64,000 nucleotides of DNA, taken from assembly GCF_900536025.1 (NCBI RefSeq), contig NZ_UNOZ01000030.1:1-64000 (forward strand), given 5' to 3'. Positions within the stretch are counted from its first letter, which is position 1. Every line of letters begins with the position of its first letter. This stretch comes from Pseudomonas reidholzensis (lineage in GTDB: Bacteria; Pseudomonadota; Gammaproteobacteria; Pseudomonadales; Pseudomonadaceae). The notes under the pieces were generated by a model that was not told where the DNA came from, made no database searches, and saw only the letters and a program-made list of their open reading frames with translations. Made by a program: the position numbers and the translations under genes. Positions 9,220 through 18,075 of the stretch are shown here, piece after piece.

Positions 9220-9253
9220 AAAAAAGGCCACTGTTTTCACAGTGGCCTTTTTT
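9220..9253 (-). terminator. terminator of initiator tRNA copy 2
   Basis: GGCCACTGT/ACAGTGGCC stem with A- and T-tracts on both sides, nearly identical to the terminator at 9433-9465. Confidence 0.85.
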
Positions 9254-9260
9254 CTGTATC

Positions 9261-9337
<77 letters not shown>

Positions 9338-9349
9338 TCAGTGAGGTGG

Positions 9350-9377
9350 ACTATACGCGCATTTCGCTGAGTGTCAA
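9350..9377 (-). promoter_or_regulatory. sigma70 promoter of initiator tRNA copy 2
   Basis: Consensus -35 TTGACA (9372-9377) and -10 TATAGT (9350-9355), 16-base spacing, on the minus strand. It is the strongest-looking of the three tRNA promoters. Confidence 0.85.
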
Positions 9378-9432
9378 ACGTTAACCTTTGATTTTCAAAG
9401 AATTATTCTCAGGCTACTTTTCTGACCACAAC

Positions 9433-9465
9433 GAAAAAGGCCACTGTTTTCACAGTGGCCTTTCT
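9433..9465 (-). terminator. terminator of initiator tRNA copy 3
   Basis: GGCCACTGT/ACAGTGGCC hairpin followed on the minus strand by a T-tract. It is a near copy of the terminator at 9220-9253, showing that tRNA plus terminator were duplicated as a unit. Confidence 0.85.
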
Positions 9466-9473
9466 CTTGAATC

Positions 9474-9550
<77 letters not shown>

Positions 9551-9563
9551 CCTGTTGAGATGA

Positions 9564-9591
9564 ATTCTACGGATTTGCCGTGGGGAGTCAA
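9564..9591 (-). promoter_or_regulatory. sigma70 promoter of initiator tRNA copy 3
   Basis: -35 TTGACT (9586-9591) and -10 TAGAAT (9564-9569) on the minus strand, 16 bases apart. Confidence 0.75.
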
Positions 9592-9733
9592 GCTATTTGT
9601 AAGAAAATTTCTTTTCTGTTCAATCTGTTAGCGTCCTGATTAAGCCTTCGGCTCAGCAACGGCGGGGCTTGCAGGCCGATTATCGTGCACCTGCCGGGCG
9701 TGGCTGTCTCACTACGGGCGCTTACGGTAATAT

Positions 9734-9749
9734 CTGTATGAATTTACAG
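9734..9749 (+). promoter_or_regulatory. LexA (SOS) box upstream of dinB
   Basis: CTGT-N8-ACAG (CTGTATGAATTTACAG) matches the consensus LexA operator CTG-N10-CAG and ends 15 bases before the dinB start codon, overlapping the expected promoter. It predicts damage-inducible expression of polymerase IV. Confidence 0.85.
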
Positions 9750-9764
9750 TGCTGACGGTCATCC

Positions 9765-10829
9765 ATGTCTTTGCGCAAGATCATTCACATCGACTGCGAC
9801 TGCTTTTACGCTGCGATCGAGATGCGTGACGACCCGCGCCTGGCCGGGCGGCCCATGGCGGTCGGCGGCGCTGCAGAGCGGCGCGGGGTGATTGCGACGT
9901 GCAATTATGAGGCGCGTGCGTACGGCGTGCGTTCGGCGATGTCGTCGCGGCATGCGCTCAAGCTCTGCCCGGACCTGTTGATCGTCAAGCCGCGCTTTGA
10001 GGCGTATCGCGAAGCCTCGCGCGAGATCCAGGCGATCTTTCGCGATTACACCGAGCTGATCGAACCCTTGTCGCTGGATGAAGCGTACCTGGATGTCAGT
10101 GACAGCCAATGGTTTGCCGGCAGCGCCACGCGCATCGCCGAAGATATCCGCAAGCGGGTCGCCAAGACCCTGCACATCACGGTGTCGGCGGGCGTCGCGC
10201 CGAACAAGTTCCTGGCCAAGATCGCCAGCGATTGGCGCAAGCCCAACGGCTTGTTCGTGATCACCCCGGGCGAGGTCGAAGCCTTCGTCGAAGCGTTGCC
10301 GGTGGCGCGCCTGCATGGCGTGGGCAAGGTCACCGCCGACAAGCTGACGCGGCTGGGTATCGAAACCTGCATGGACATGCGTGACTGGTCGAAGCTGGCG
10401 CTGGTGCGCGAATTCGGCAGTTTTGGCGAGCGCTTGTGGGGGCTGGCGCGGGGGATCGACGAGCGTCCCGTGCAGAATGACAGCCGTCGCCAGTCAGTCA
10501 GTGTCGAGAACACCTATGACACGGACCTTGCGGATTTGAACAGTTGCCTGGAGAAGCTCCCCGCGTTGCTGGAGAGCCTGAACGAGCGGGTGGCGCGAAT
10601 CGACAGCAGCTATAAGGCGGACAAGCCGTTCGTGAAGGTCAAGTTCCATGATTTCAGCCAGACGACGCTGGAGCAGGCGGGGGCAGGGCGGGATCTGGAG
10701 AGCTATCGGCAGCTCTTGAGTCAGGCGTTTGCCCGGGGTGGCAAGCCGGTGCGGCTGCTGGGGGTAGGGGTGAGGTTGCGCGATCTGCGTGGCGCGCATG
10801 AGCAGATGGAGTTGTTTCCGAGCGCTTGA
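9765..10829 (+). CDS. dinB: DNA polymerase IV
   Basis: DinB is a Y-family translesion polymerase without proofreading. The 354-residue product begins with the palm motif IIHIDCDCFYAAIE (catalytic Asp about residues 9-11) and the second acidic motif SLDEAYLDV follows at about 102-110 (Asp-Glu pair). The helix-hairpin-helix thumb (LHGVGKVTADKL) and the little-finger domain complete it. The C-terminal QMELFPS resembles a sliding-clamp-binding QL-x-LF peptide. A LexA box lies directly upstream and a REP pair directly downstream. The ATG at 9765 is the natural start, immediately preceding the SLRKIIHIDCD motif. Confidence 0.97.
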   Translation: MSLRKIIHIDCDCFYAAIEMRDDPRLAGRPMAVGGAAERRGVIATCNYEARAYGVRSAMSSRHALKLCPDLLIVKPRFEAYREASREIQAIFRDYTELIEPLSLDEAYLDVSDSQWFAGSATRIAEDIRKRVAKTLHITVSAGVAPNKFLAKIASDWRKPNGLFVITPGEVEAFVEALPVARLHGVGKVTADKLTRLGIETCMDMRDWSKLALVREFGSFGERLWGLARGIDERPVQNDSRRQSVSVENTYDTDLADLNSCLEKLPALLESLNERVARIDSSYKADKPFVKVKFHDFSQTTLEQAGAGRDLESYRQLLSQAFARGGKPVRLLGVGVRLRDLRGAHEQMELFPSA

Positions 10830-10851
10830 CCTGGGGTTGCTGGAAGATTTT

Positions 10852-10967
10852 GGGGCCGCTTCGCGGCCCTTCGCGGGCAAGCCCGCTCCCACAGATACTG
10901 CGTCGCCCTGAGGATTACGAGTACCTGTGGGAGCGGGCTTGCCCGCGAAGGGGCGCAAAGCGGCCCC
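10852..10967. repeat. REP pair nested in an outer palindrome, between dinB and a lipoprotein gene
   Basis: GGGGCCGCTTCGCGGCCC plus a REP core is followed by the complementary core and a matching GGGGCGCAAAGCGGCCCC tail. The whole block is one inverted repeat between convergent genes and probably forms both mRNA 3' ends. Confidence 0.85.
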
Positions 10968-10980
10968 AGGTTCGTCAATC

Positions 10981-11934
10981 TTACTGCCGGCCCGGATCCG
11001 CCACCAAGCGTCCAGCCTGCTTGGTCAGCGCCTGGAGAAACTCCTGCTGCAGCTCCGGATCATTGCGCGTCAGCTCGATCAGGCTCTGTTCCAGCTCGCT
11101 CGCTTCCTCTTCCAGCCCCAGCTCGGACAGCCGCTTGACCCGATGTACCCACTGGCCGACATCGTCGTCCTCGAGGTCGTCGAAGATCAGCTCATGGGCT
11201 TCCAGCAGCTTGCTGCGCAGCGTACCGCTGACCAGCAGGCTGGCGTCGCCACGAATGCCGTTGTCCTCATCGACCACCTGCAGGTGCAGGGTGCCGATGC
11301 GGCTGAGGTTCTGCTCGGAGAAGGGCGCATCGAGCAAGTTCAGGCGCAGTACGCCATTGCGGTCGGTGGTCAGCTCATGGTTGAGCTTGCCCGCCTTGAC
11401 CTCGACCAGGCGCTCGCTCCAGGGCAGGCTGGTGAACTCCTCGCGCTTGCCTTTCTCGACTTCGCTGATCCCCGCCAGGTTCTGCTGGGCGCGGCCGTTG
11501 GACGGCGCGTTCATGAACGGGTTGAGCCCGGCCACGCCGTAGCTCAGCCAGTCATGGGTGACGCTGTCCGGCAGGTTGCCCAGGGCGAACAGGTTGACCA
11601 CGTTGGCGCCAACCCCGGCGACCACCGCCACCGCGCCCAGCGGGATCTCGTAGACCTCCCGCCAGGGTTGGTAGGGCGTATAGCGGTCATAGCGGCGGGT
11701 CACTTCGAATTCAGTCACTTCGAAGCGCTGCTGCTCATGGACCCGCACGCGGCGCTGGGGAAGCTCCATTACCTTGGGTTCGCCGACGTCGATCTGCAGA
11801 CTGTGCTCGAGCAGCTTTCGCTCGACGCGTTCCTCATGCTCGCTGCGCTGGGACATCTGGTTGGCGCAGCCGCTGACGAACAGGGCGCCGCAGAGTGCGG
11901 CGCCCCCCAGGGTAAAGGTACTTCGCTTGTACAT
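10981..11934 (-). CDS. conserved Pseudomonas lipoprotein of unknown function
   Basis: The 317-residue product has a lipoprotein signal peptide ending in the lipobox VSGC (Cys about residue 24 from the ATG at 11934) and is predicted to be membrane-anchored in the periplasm. The remainder shows no domain I recognise. A hydrophobic stretch (about 105-125, IPLGAVAVVAGVGANVV) and a charged, glutamate-rich C-terminal helix region (about 265-317) are visible. It follows proS by 21 bases on the same strand, as the corresponding gene does in PAO1 (PA0957), so it is likely co-transcribed. A GTG two codons upstream is an alternative start. Confidence 0.75.
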   Translation of the reverse strand: MYKRSTFTLGGAALCGALFVSGCANQMSQRSEHEERVERKLLEHSLQIDVGEPKVMELPQRRVRVHEQQRFEVTEFEVTRRYDRYTPYQPWREVYEIPLGAVAVVAGVGANVVNLFALGNLPDSVTHDWLSYGVAGLNPFMNAPSNGRAQQNLAGISEVEKGKREEFTSLPWSERLVEVKAGKLNHELTTDRNGVLRLNLLDAPFSEQNLSRIGTLHLQVVDEDNGIRGDASLLVSGTLRSKLLEAHELIFDDLEDDDVGQWVHRVKRLSELGLEEEASELEQSLIELTRNDPELQQEFLQALTKQAGRLVADPGRQ

Positions 11935-11955
11935 GATCACTCGCGCATTGGGCTA

Positions 11956-13671
11956 TCAGCGGCGGATGCGGGCTTGCAGGAAGGTCAGCGCCTCGGTCAG
12001 CGGCAACACTTGGGCATCCTGCTCGGTGCGGTGCTTGTATTCCAGGTTGCCCTCGGCCAGGCCGCGGTCACTGACCACGATCCGGTGCGGGATACCGATC
12101 AGCTCCATGTCGGCGAACTTGATGCCGGGGCTGGTTTTCTTGTCGCGGTCGTCCAGCAGCACTTCGTAACCGGCGGCGGTCAGCTCGGCGTAGAGCTTGT
12201 CGGTCGCTTCGCGGACCACTTCGGTTTCGTAGCGCAGCGGCACCAGGGCGATCTGGAACGGCGCCAGGGCGTCATTCCAGACGATGCCCTTGTCGTCGTA
12301 GCTCTGCTCGATGGCTGCCGCGACCACGCGCGACACGCCAATACCGTAGCAGCCCATGGACAGCACCACTGGCTTGCCGTTCTCGCCCAGTACCTGGCAC
12401 TTGAGCGACTCGCTGTACTTGGTGCCGAGCTGGAAGATGTGCCCGACTTCGATGCCGCGCTTGATCACCAGGGTGCCCTGGCCATCCGGGCTCGGGTCGC
12501 CTTCGACGACGTTACGCAGGTCGGCGACCTGAGGGACCGGCAGGTCGCGTTCCCAGTTGACGCCGAAGTAGTGCTTGTCGTCGAGGTTGGCGCCGATGCC
12601 GAAGTCGCTCATCAGGGCGACCGAACGGTCGATCACGCACCCGAGCGGCAGGTTCATCGGGCCCAGCGAGCCGGCACCGGCGCCGATCGCTGCACGCAGC
12701 TCGGCATCGGTGGCCATGACCACAGGGTCGGCAACCTGCTCGAGCTTGGCGGCCTTGATTTCGTTGAGTTCGTGGTCGCCACGGACCACCAGGGCGACCA
12801 GCTTGCCCTCTTCGGCGCCGTGCACGATCAGGGTCTTGACGGTCTTTTCGATCGCCAGGTTGTAGTTCTCGACCAGTTGCGCAATGGTCTTGGCGTCTGG
12901 CGTGTCGACCAGGCGCAGCTCTTCGGCAGGCGCCGGGCGCACGGTTTCGCGCGGGATGGCCTCGGCCTTCTCGATGTTGGCGGCGTAGTCGGAGCTGTCG
13001 CTGAAGATCACATCGTCTTCGCCAGAGGAGGCCAGGACGTGGAATTCGTGCGAGTAGCTACCACCGATGGAGCCGGTGTCGGCCTGCACCGGACGGAAGT
13101 CCAGGCCCAGGCGGGTAAAGACGTTGCTGTACGCCTGGTGCATGCGGTCGTAGGTTTCCTGCAGGGAAGCCTGGTCAGCATGGAACGAGTAGGCGTCCTT
13201 CATGATGAATTCGCGGCCGCGCATCAGGCCGAAGCGCGGACGAATCTCGTCACGGAACTTGGTCTGGATCTGGTACATGTTCAGCGGCAGCTGTTTATAG
13301 CTGGACAGCTCGTTACGTGCCAGGTCGGTGATGACCTCTTCGTGGGTCGGGCCAACGCAGAAATCACGACCGTGACGGTCTTTCAGGCGCAGCAGCTCGG
13401 GGCCGTATTGCTCCCAGCGGCCGGATTCCTGCCACAGTTCGGCAGGCTGGATGCTCGGCATGAGCACTTCCAGGGCGCCGGCGGCGTTCATTTCCTCGCG
13501 CACCACGGCTTCGACCTTGCGCATTACCCGCAGGCCCATCGGCAGCCAGGTGTAAAGGCCGGAGGCCAGCTTGCGGATCATGCCGGCACGCAGCATGAGC
13601 TGGTGGCTGATGACCACTGCGTCAGCAGGGGTTTCTTTCTGGGTGGCGAGCAAATATTGACTGGTGCGCAT
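11956..13671 (-). CDS. proS: prolyl-tRNA synthetase
   Basis: ProS is the class II synthetase charging tRNA-Pro. At 571 residues it is the long bacterial (ProS type 1) form, with an editing (INS) domain inserted between class II motifs 2 and 3. Motif 2 lies around FRDEIRPRFGLMRGREFIMKD (about 136-156), the YbaK-like editing domain at about 225-400, motif 3 near GCYGIGVSR and the anticodon-binding domain after about 470. The inserted domain is known to clear mischarged Ala-tRNA-Pro. The ATG at 13671 gives the canonical MRTSQYLLAT N terminus. Confidence 0.98.
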   Translation of the reverse strand: MRTSQYLLATQKETPADAVVISHQLMLRAGMIRKLASGLYTWLPMGLRVMRKVEAVVREEMNAAGALEVLMPSIQPAELWQESGRWEQYGPELLRLKDRHGRDFCVGPTHEEVITDLARNELSSYKQLPLNMYQIQTKFRDEIRPRFGLMRGREFIMKDAYSFHADQASLQETYDRMHQAYSNVFTRLGLDFRPVQADTGSIGGSYSHEFHVLASSGEDDVIFSDSSDYAANIEKAEAIPRETVRPAPAEELRLVDTPDAKTIAQLVENYNLAIEKTVKTLIVHGAEEGKLVALVVRGDHELNEIKAAKLEQVADPVVMATDAELRAAIGAGAGSLGPMNLPLGCVIDRSVALMSDFGIGANLDDKHYFGVNWERDLPVPQVADLRNVVEGDPSPDGQGTLVIKRGIEVGHIFQLGTKYSESLKCQVLGENGKPVVLSMGCYGIGVSRVVAAAIEQSYDDKGIVWNDALAPFQIALVPLRYETEVVREATDKLYAELTAAGYEVLLDDRDKKTSPGIKFADMELIGIPHRIVVSDRGLAEGNLEYKHRTEQDAQVLPLTEALTFLQARIRR

Positions 13672-13774
13672 GGGGGGCCGTGTCGATTGCCTAAGACGTT
13701 GAAATGACCCCGCATTCTACGGGGGCGAAACGAAAGCGTACAGGATGCCCCACAGCGGGGCAGTTGTCAGCCAA

Positions 13775-13806
13775 GAAAAAGCCCGGCGTGATCGCCGGGC
13801 TTTTTC
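13775..13806 (-). terminator. terminator downstream of oprD
   Basis: Stem AAAGCCCGGCG/CGCCGGGCTTT (imperfect centre GTGAT) with A-tract and T-tract on the two sides, located after the porin gene and upstream of proS on the minus strand. Confidence 0.85.
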
Positions 13807-13831
13807 AAGTGCGGGGCACTGCAAGCCAGGC

Positions 13832-15112
13832 TTACAGGATGCTCAGCGGGTACTCGACGATCAGGCGCAGTTCGTCCAGGGAGTTGGAGTAGACCGCAGC
13901 CGAGGAACGGTAGGTCGCCTGACGTACGCGGAAGCTCAGGTCTTTGGCCGGGCCTTCCTGCAGCACGTACTTGATGTCGATGTCGCGTTCCCACTCTTTG
14001 CCGTTGTCGGTACCCGCGACTTTCGCGTCGGTACCACGCACGTAGCGGGTCATGAAGGTCAGACCCGGTACGCCGAATTCGGCGAAGTTCAGGTCGTAGC
14101 GAGCCTGCCAGGATTTCTCGTCTTCGGCGTTGAAGTCGGAACGCGCGATGGAGTTGGCCAGGAAGATCGTGCCGTTACCGTCGATACCGTAGGAGTAGCC
14201 GCCATCACCGGTCATCTTCTGGTAAGCGACGGTGAAGGTGTGAGCGCCAATGTTATAGGCGCCGGACAGGCTGAATGCACGGTTGTCGAGCTTGTCGCCA
14301 TCGTACGCGCGCGATTCGCCTGCGCCTTCACTCTTGGTGTCGTAGACGTTGAAGTCGAACACCAGGCCCTGGGTGTCGGAGATCGGCAGCGCCCAGTTGA
14401 CGTTGGCGTAGTATTTGCGCCAGAAGTCTTCAACTTTGGAGTAGTACAGGCTGGTGCTCAGGCTGTCGGTGAACGCATAGGTACCGCCGACCACGTCAGC
14501 TTGTTTCAGGCGGAAGCTGTCGCGGTTGGTCTGCTCTTGCGCGGTCAGGCTGGTGAAGCGACCGGCATTCAGGGTCAGGCCTTTGATTTCGTTACTGGTG
14601 ATCAGCGTGCCGGTAGCGGTTTCTGGCAGCAGGCGGCTGTCATCGGTAGCGAACACTGGAAGGGCGACGAACTGGTCACCGGCTTTCAGTACGGTGTCGG
14701 AGATGCGGAACTTGATAGCCGCGCCGCCTTTCGAGTAATCATCCTGCGAGCGCCCATCGGAGCCGGTTGGGAACAGGCCAGTGCCGGAGAAACCGCGGCC
14801 GCTGTCGAGTTTCAGGCCGAGCAGACCGATCGCGTCGAAGCCGACGCCCACGGTGCCTTGGGTGAAGCCGGACTCGAAGGTGCCGATGAAGCCTTGACCC
14901 CATTCGCGCTGATCGTGACGCAGACCGGCAGCCCTGTTGGCCGGGTCTTCCTTGTTGCGGTAGTCACGGCTGAAGTACAGGTTGCGCATCTTTACAGACA
15001 ACGAACTGTCTTCTACGAAGCCCTTGGATTCATCTTGCGAAGAGGCGATTGCCAACTGCGAGGTCCCTGCCGCAACGGCCAGGGCGATCATGCTCCACTT
15101 CATCACGCGCAT
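13832..15112 (-). CDS. oprD: OprD-family outer-membrane porin
   Basis: The 426-residue precursor has a signal peptide (cleavage near Ala-Ser at residue 24) and a beta-barrel sequence with alternating hydrophobic strands. It ends in an aromatic/hydrophobic terminal strand (LRLIVEYPLSIL). The segments NLYFSRDYRN, REWGQGFIG and YRSSAAVYSNSLDELR are typical of OprD channels, which pass basic amino acids, small peptides or aromatic acids depending on subgroup. A clear AAGGAG lies upstream of the ATG at 15112; the ATG three codons later is an alternative. In PAO1 oprD occupies the same position beside proS, supporting orthology, but substrate cannot be assigned. Confidence 0.88.
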   Translation of the reverse strand: MRVMKWSMIALAVAAGTSQLAIASSQDESKGFVEDSSLSVKMRNLYFSRDYRNKEDPANRAAGLRHDQREWGQGFIGTFESGFTQGTVGVGFDAIGLLGLKLDSGRGFSGTGLFPTGSDGRSQDDYSKGGAAIKFRISDTVLKAGDQFVALPVFATDDSRLLPETATGTLITSNEIKGLTLNAGRFTSLTAQEQTNRDSFRLKQADVVGGTYAFTDSLSTSLYYSKVEDFWRKYYANVNWALPISDTQGLVFDFNVYDTKSEGAGESRAYDGDKLDNRAFSLSGAYNIGAHTFTVAYQKMTGDGGYSYGIDGNGTIFLANSIARSDFNAEDEKSWQARYDLNFAEFGVPGLTFMTRYVRGTDAKVAGTDNGKEWERDIDIKYVLQEGPAKDLSFRVRQATYRSSAAVYSNSLDELRLIVEYPLSIL

Positions 15113-15879
15113 CGTGATTTGCTCCTTTGGTTTTTAGGAAGAGTACCGCTGCACCCAAGAGTTTTAGTTATAGGGGCAGCTCTTTCTTGTTATGTCGGCG
15201 AAAATGTATATCACGCTGACTGTATTTGGCGAGATGTAAAAAGTAACTTTTCAGAAACTTTATGACCTGTCGCTTTTAGTTAATTCCATGTCGCAAATCA
15301 CGCCCCCGGTTAAAAGGCGTCTACCCCAGCGTTGCCGCAATCGCTGTAATGAATGTGTCATAAACGCCATTCCAACGAGTGAAACTCCCTGGTTGCTCCA
15401 AAGCCGCTATGGGTATCTGTCGCGTCCCCTCTGCTCAATGCAGGGGTCGTGCCGACTTGGCGTTGAATGAATGCAACAAGCGTGCTCATTTTCACATCGT
15501 GTTGATGAAATTTTCACATTCGCCCGTTGGCATTGGCTCAAACCACCAGAAACACGGGGCGCGAGCTGTCTGATGGTGTGCCAATAAAGCAGGGGTGGAA
15601 TAACAGTAAGGTTGCTAACTAAGTCAATGTGTTACCGCTAACTGTTCATCCTGAGTAGTTTTACGGGGTCGGCAGTGTGACTGCCGCCGGAATCGGCCTC
15701 ATTTTGGTGCGAAAAGTAGCGTTGTGTTACCGCCTTGGGGCTCGTTGCCAGTCGGATCAAGCAAAAGTGCACCGATTCACACCATAAATGTCGCAATTCA
15801 TGCTGCTGAGTGTGAAGCACGGTATCCTTCGCCCATTGCGCCTGCGTGTGGCGGGTTGTCTGATTTGAAGGAGATTGCC
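15113..15879. other. long oprD-HIT intergenic region
   Basis: About 770 bases between divergent oprD and the HIT gene. It is more AT-rich than its surroundings near oprD and presumably holds the porin's control region. I see no convincing ORF, RNA gene or long palindrome. A small hairpin GGCAGTGTGACTGCC lies at about 15671-15685. Confidence 0.5.
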
Positions 15880-16299
15880 GTGTTCGTCCTGGATTCGCGT
15901 CTGCAGCAGGATTCCATCGTGCTGGGGGATTTTGCGCTGTGCCGTCTGTTGCTGAGCAAGGACGCCAACTACCCGTGGTTCATCCTGGTGCCGCGTCGTG
16001 CCGAGATCAGTGAGCTGTTCGAGCTGGATCCGGCCGACCAGCAGCAGCTGTGGCAAGAGACCACCTACCTGGCCCAGGCGCTGAAACAAAGTTTCGCCGC
16101 TGACAAGATGAACGTCGCCACCTTGGGCAACGTGGTCAGCCAGATGCACATGCATGTGATCGTTCGCCGCCGCGACGACGCTGCCTGGCCAGCACCGGTC
16201 TGGGGCAAGGTGCCCGCGCTGGCGTACAGCGAGGCGCAGCTGCTCGCGCTGCGTCAGCGTTTGCGCGACGTGCTCAACGATGACTACAAGGAGGCTTGA
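15880..16299 (+). CDS. HIT domain protein (histidine-triad hydrolase family)
   Basis: The 139-residue product belongs to the HIT superfamily of nucleotide hydrolases and transferases. The triad region reads QMHMHVIV (about 88-95). The first His of the canonical HxHxH is Gln, while the catalytic middle His and the last one are kept. I start it at GTG 15880 because GAAGGAG sits six bases upstream and the conserved sequence begins there; the frame stays open upstream but without support. It lies four bases before slyX, and the same pair occurs in PAO1 (PA0959-PA0960). Substrate unknown. Confidence 0.85.
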   Translation: MFVLDSRLQQDSIVLGDFALCRLLLSKDANYPWFILVPRRAEISELFELDPADQQQLWQETTYLAQALKQSFAADKMNVATLGNVVSQMHMHVIVRRRDDAAWPAPVWGKVPALAYSEAQLLALRQRLRDVLNDDYKEA

Positions 16300-16303
16300 G
16301 GCG

Positions 16304-16510
16304 ATGTCGCTGGAATCACAGATGATCGACCTGCAAACCCGTCTGGCGTTTCAGGATGACACCATCCAGGCGCTCAATGACGTCGTCGTCGAGCAGGGGC
16401 GGGTGATCGATCGCTTGCAACTGCAGATGGCCGAATTGATCAAGCGCTACGAGGATATGGTCGGGCAGTACGGCAGTGAGGGAGAGGAGGCGCCGCCGCC
16501 TCACTATTGA
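16304..16510 (+). CDS. slyX: SlyX family protein
   Basis: A 68-residue protein, almost entirely a heptad-like coiled coil (LESQMIDLQTRLAFQDDTI...), with a short proline-rich tail ending PPPHY, the usual SlyX ending. Function is not established in the family. The ATG at 16304 gives the common MSLESQ start. An upstream in-frame ATG at 16280 would overlap the HIT gene and is less likely. Confidence 0.92.
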   Translation: MSLESQMIDLQTRLAFQDDTIQALNDVVVEQGRVIDRLQLQMAELIKRYEDMVGQYGSEGEEAPPPHY

Positions 16511-16519
16511 GCGGCGCCG

Positions 16520-16544
16520 CTTGCGGGAGCGTGGCTCCCGCAAG
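16520..16544. terminator. hairpin between convergent slyX and cold-shock gene
   Basis: Perfect 11-bp stem CTTGCGGGAGC/GCTCCCGCAAG with GTG loop. No U-tract is present, so termination efficiency is uncertain. Confidence 0.6.
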
Positions 16545-16554
16545 GTGGACACGA

Positions 16555-17148
16555 TCAGCGGCGGGACACCGCGATCACGTCTTCGGCCTGCAGGCCTTTG
16601 TCGCGGTGCATCACCGAGAACTCCACGCGCTGGCCTTCGACCAGGACGCGATGGCCCTCGCCCCGGATAGCGCGAAAGTGCACGAAGATGTCGTCGCCCG
16701 AGTCGCGGGAGATAAACCCGAAGCCCTTGGACGTGTTGAACCACTTGACCGTGCCGGTATCGCGCTTGTTGGCATCCAGGCCAGTGCTGGCGCTGGCGCG
16801 GGCTTTCTTGCCGTTGCGGCTGAAGCCGGCGGCCAGGTGCAGGGCCACTGCCAGGCCGGCGCAGAGCAGTGCGGGCAGGTTACCCAGCTCCGGACGGGCC
16901 AGCAGGGTCACGGTCTGCAATACCACGGCCAGCACCAGCAGGGTGCTGGCCAGGTATTGCAGTTGTTGCCGCGCGCCCCTGTAGTACATCGGTACCACCG
17001 GTGCCAGGAGCAGGTTGAGCAGGCCGAGCAAGGCCAGGTAGACGGCCTCCGGTTGCTGCAGGAAGGGTGTCGCTTCAGTTCTGAGGCTGGGTATGAGCGA
17101 GAGCAGCAAAGCCGCTACGCCCGTCACCAGATGGACGATCTTGAACAT
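16555..17148 (-). CDS. membrane protein with C-terminal cold-shock domain
   Basis: The 197-residue product joins four predicted membrane helices (about 4-20, 36-53, 64-83 and 90-108) to a complete cold-shock domain (130-197). The domain has the RNA-binding motifs GTVKWFN (132-138), RNP1 KGFGFI (141-146) and RNP2 DIFVHF (153-158). This architecture would tether a nucleic-acid-binding OB fold to the inner face of the membrane. PAO1 has a corresponding gene (PA0961) at the same position. Role unknown; RNA binding near the membrane is an inference from domains. Confidence 0.85.
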   Translation of the reverse strand: MFKIVHLVTGVAALLLSLIPSLRTEATPFLQQPEAVYLALLGLLNLLLAPVVPMYYRGARQQLQYLASTLLVLAVVLQTVTLLARPELGNLPALLCAGLAVALHLAAGFSRNGKKARASASTGLDANKRDTGTVKWFNTSKGFGFISRDSGDDIFVHFRAIRGEGHRVLVEGQRVEFSVMHRDKGLQAEDVIAVSRR

Positions 17149-17428
17149 AAGGGTTGGCTCGCGTTGATAAGGCCGATCACAGGAAGAGCGGGCAGCGTGG
17201 TGCGCAGGAGAGAGAAAGCGCGATCACACGACTGGCCAGCCTATGCTCCCGGCAATGACAATCCGCACGGGTGGCACCCTGCCTATTTAACAGCAAAGGC
17301 GCAGGCTTCTCAAACCGAGGGGATGACGGGGTGTTGCCTTGCCCTGTGTCACCTGCAGCCTCAGGCAAGTCTTGCTACAGTGTTCCCCGCCCGCTTGACT
17401 CATCAAGCCTTATGGAAAGGGGAACTTC

Positions 17429-17902
17429 ATGGCAATCGATATCGGTATCAGTGAAGAAGATCGCAAGTCCATCGTCGATGGGCTGTCCCGCCTGTTATCG
17501 GATACCTACGTGCTGTATCTGAAAACCCATAACTTTCACTGGAACGTCACCGGTCCGTCGTTCCGCACCCTGCACCTGATGTTCGAGGAGCAGTACAACG
17601 AGCTGGCCCTGGCGGTCGACTCGATCGCCGAGCGGATTCGCGCGCTGGGCTTCCCGGCCCCCGGCTCCTATGACTTCTATGCCCGTCATTCGTCGATCAA
17701 GGAGGAGCCGGGGGTGCCGCCTGCGGATGAGATGATCCGCCAGTTGGTCGAGGGTCAGGAGGCGGTGACGCGCACCGCGCGGAGCATCTTCCCGGTGGTC
17801 GACAAGGTCAGCGACGAGCCGACCGCCGACCTGCTGACCCAGCGCATGCAGGTGCACGAGAAGACCGCCTGGATGCTGCGGGTGCTGCTGGAAGGTAAAT
17901 AA
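17429..17902 (+). CDS. dps: Dps-family ferritin-like DNA protection protein
   Basis: The 157-residue product is a four-helix ferritin-like Dps protein. It shows the ferroxidase-site segment KTHNFHWNVTGPSF (about 32-45) and the following EEQYNELALAVDSIAERIRALG helix with the metal-binding Asp/Glu. Dps dodecamers oxidise Fe2+ with H2O2, store iron and can compact DNA. A weak poly-basic N terminus suggests limited DNA binding. The ATG at 17429 follows GGGGAAC. The gene is monocistronic with its own terminator, and the neighbourhood (upstream of aspS) matches PAO1 PA0962. Confidence 0.93.
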   Translation: MAIDIGISEEDRKSIVDGLSRLLSDTYVLYLKTHNFHWNVTGPSFRTLHLMFEEQYNELALAVDSIAERIRALGFPAPGSYDFYARHSSIKEEPGVPPADEMIRQLVEGQEAVTRTARSIFPVVDKVSDEPTADLLTQRMQVHEKTAWMLRVLLEGK

Positions 17903-17925
17903 GCACGCTTCGATCCGCCACAAGA

Positions 17926-17956
17926 AGCCCGGTAACGCTAGCGCTGCCGGGCTTTT
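17926..17956 (+). terminator. terminator of dps
   Basis: Stem AGCCCGG-CA/TA-CGC with complementary GCG...CCGGGCT, followed by TTTTTC. Confidence 0.85.
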
Positions 17957-18075
17957 TCGTTTGCGCCTGGGAAGCCTTTGCCGCTGCTTCCGGGCGGCGT
18001 TGCAGGGCTTCATTGGCTGCCATGTTCCCTGCGCTTCGGCACAGGGGAGAGTCCCTTGGCGATGGAGTGGCAGTG

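Noticed and set aside
10927..13707. A 926-codon open frame on the plus strand opposite proS
   Set aside because: It is the antisense shadow of proS and the lipoprotein gene in GC-rich DNA; the composition is His/Gln/Val/Leu-rich with no domain, and the minus-strand genes are certain.
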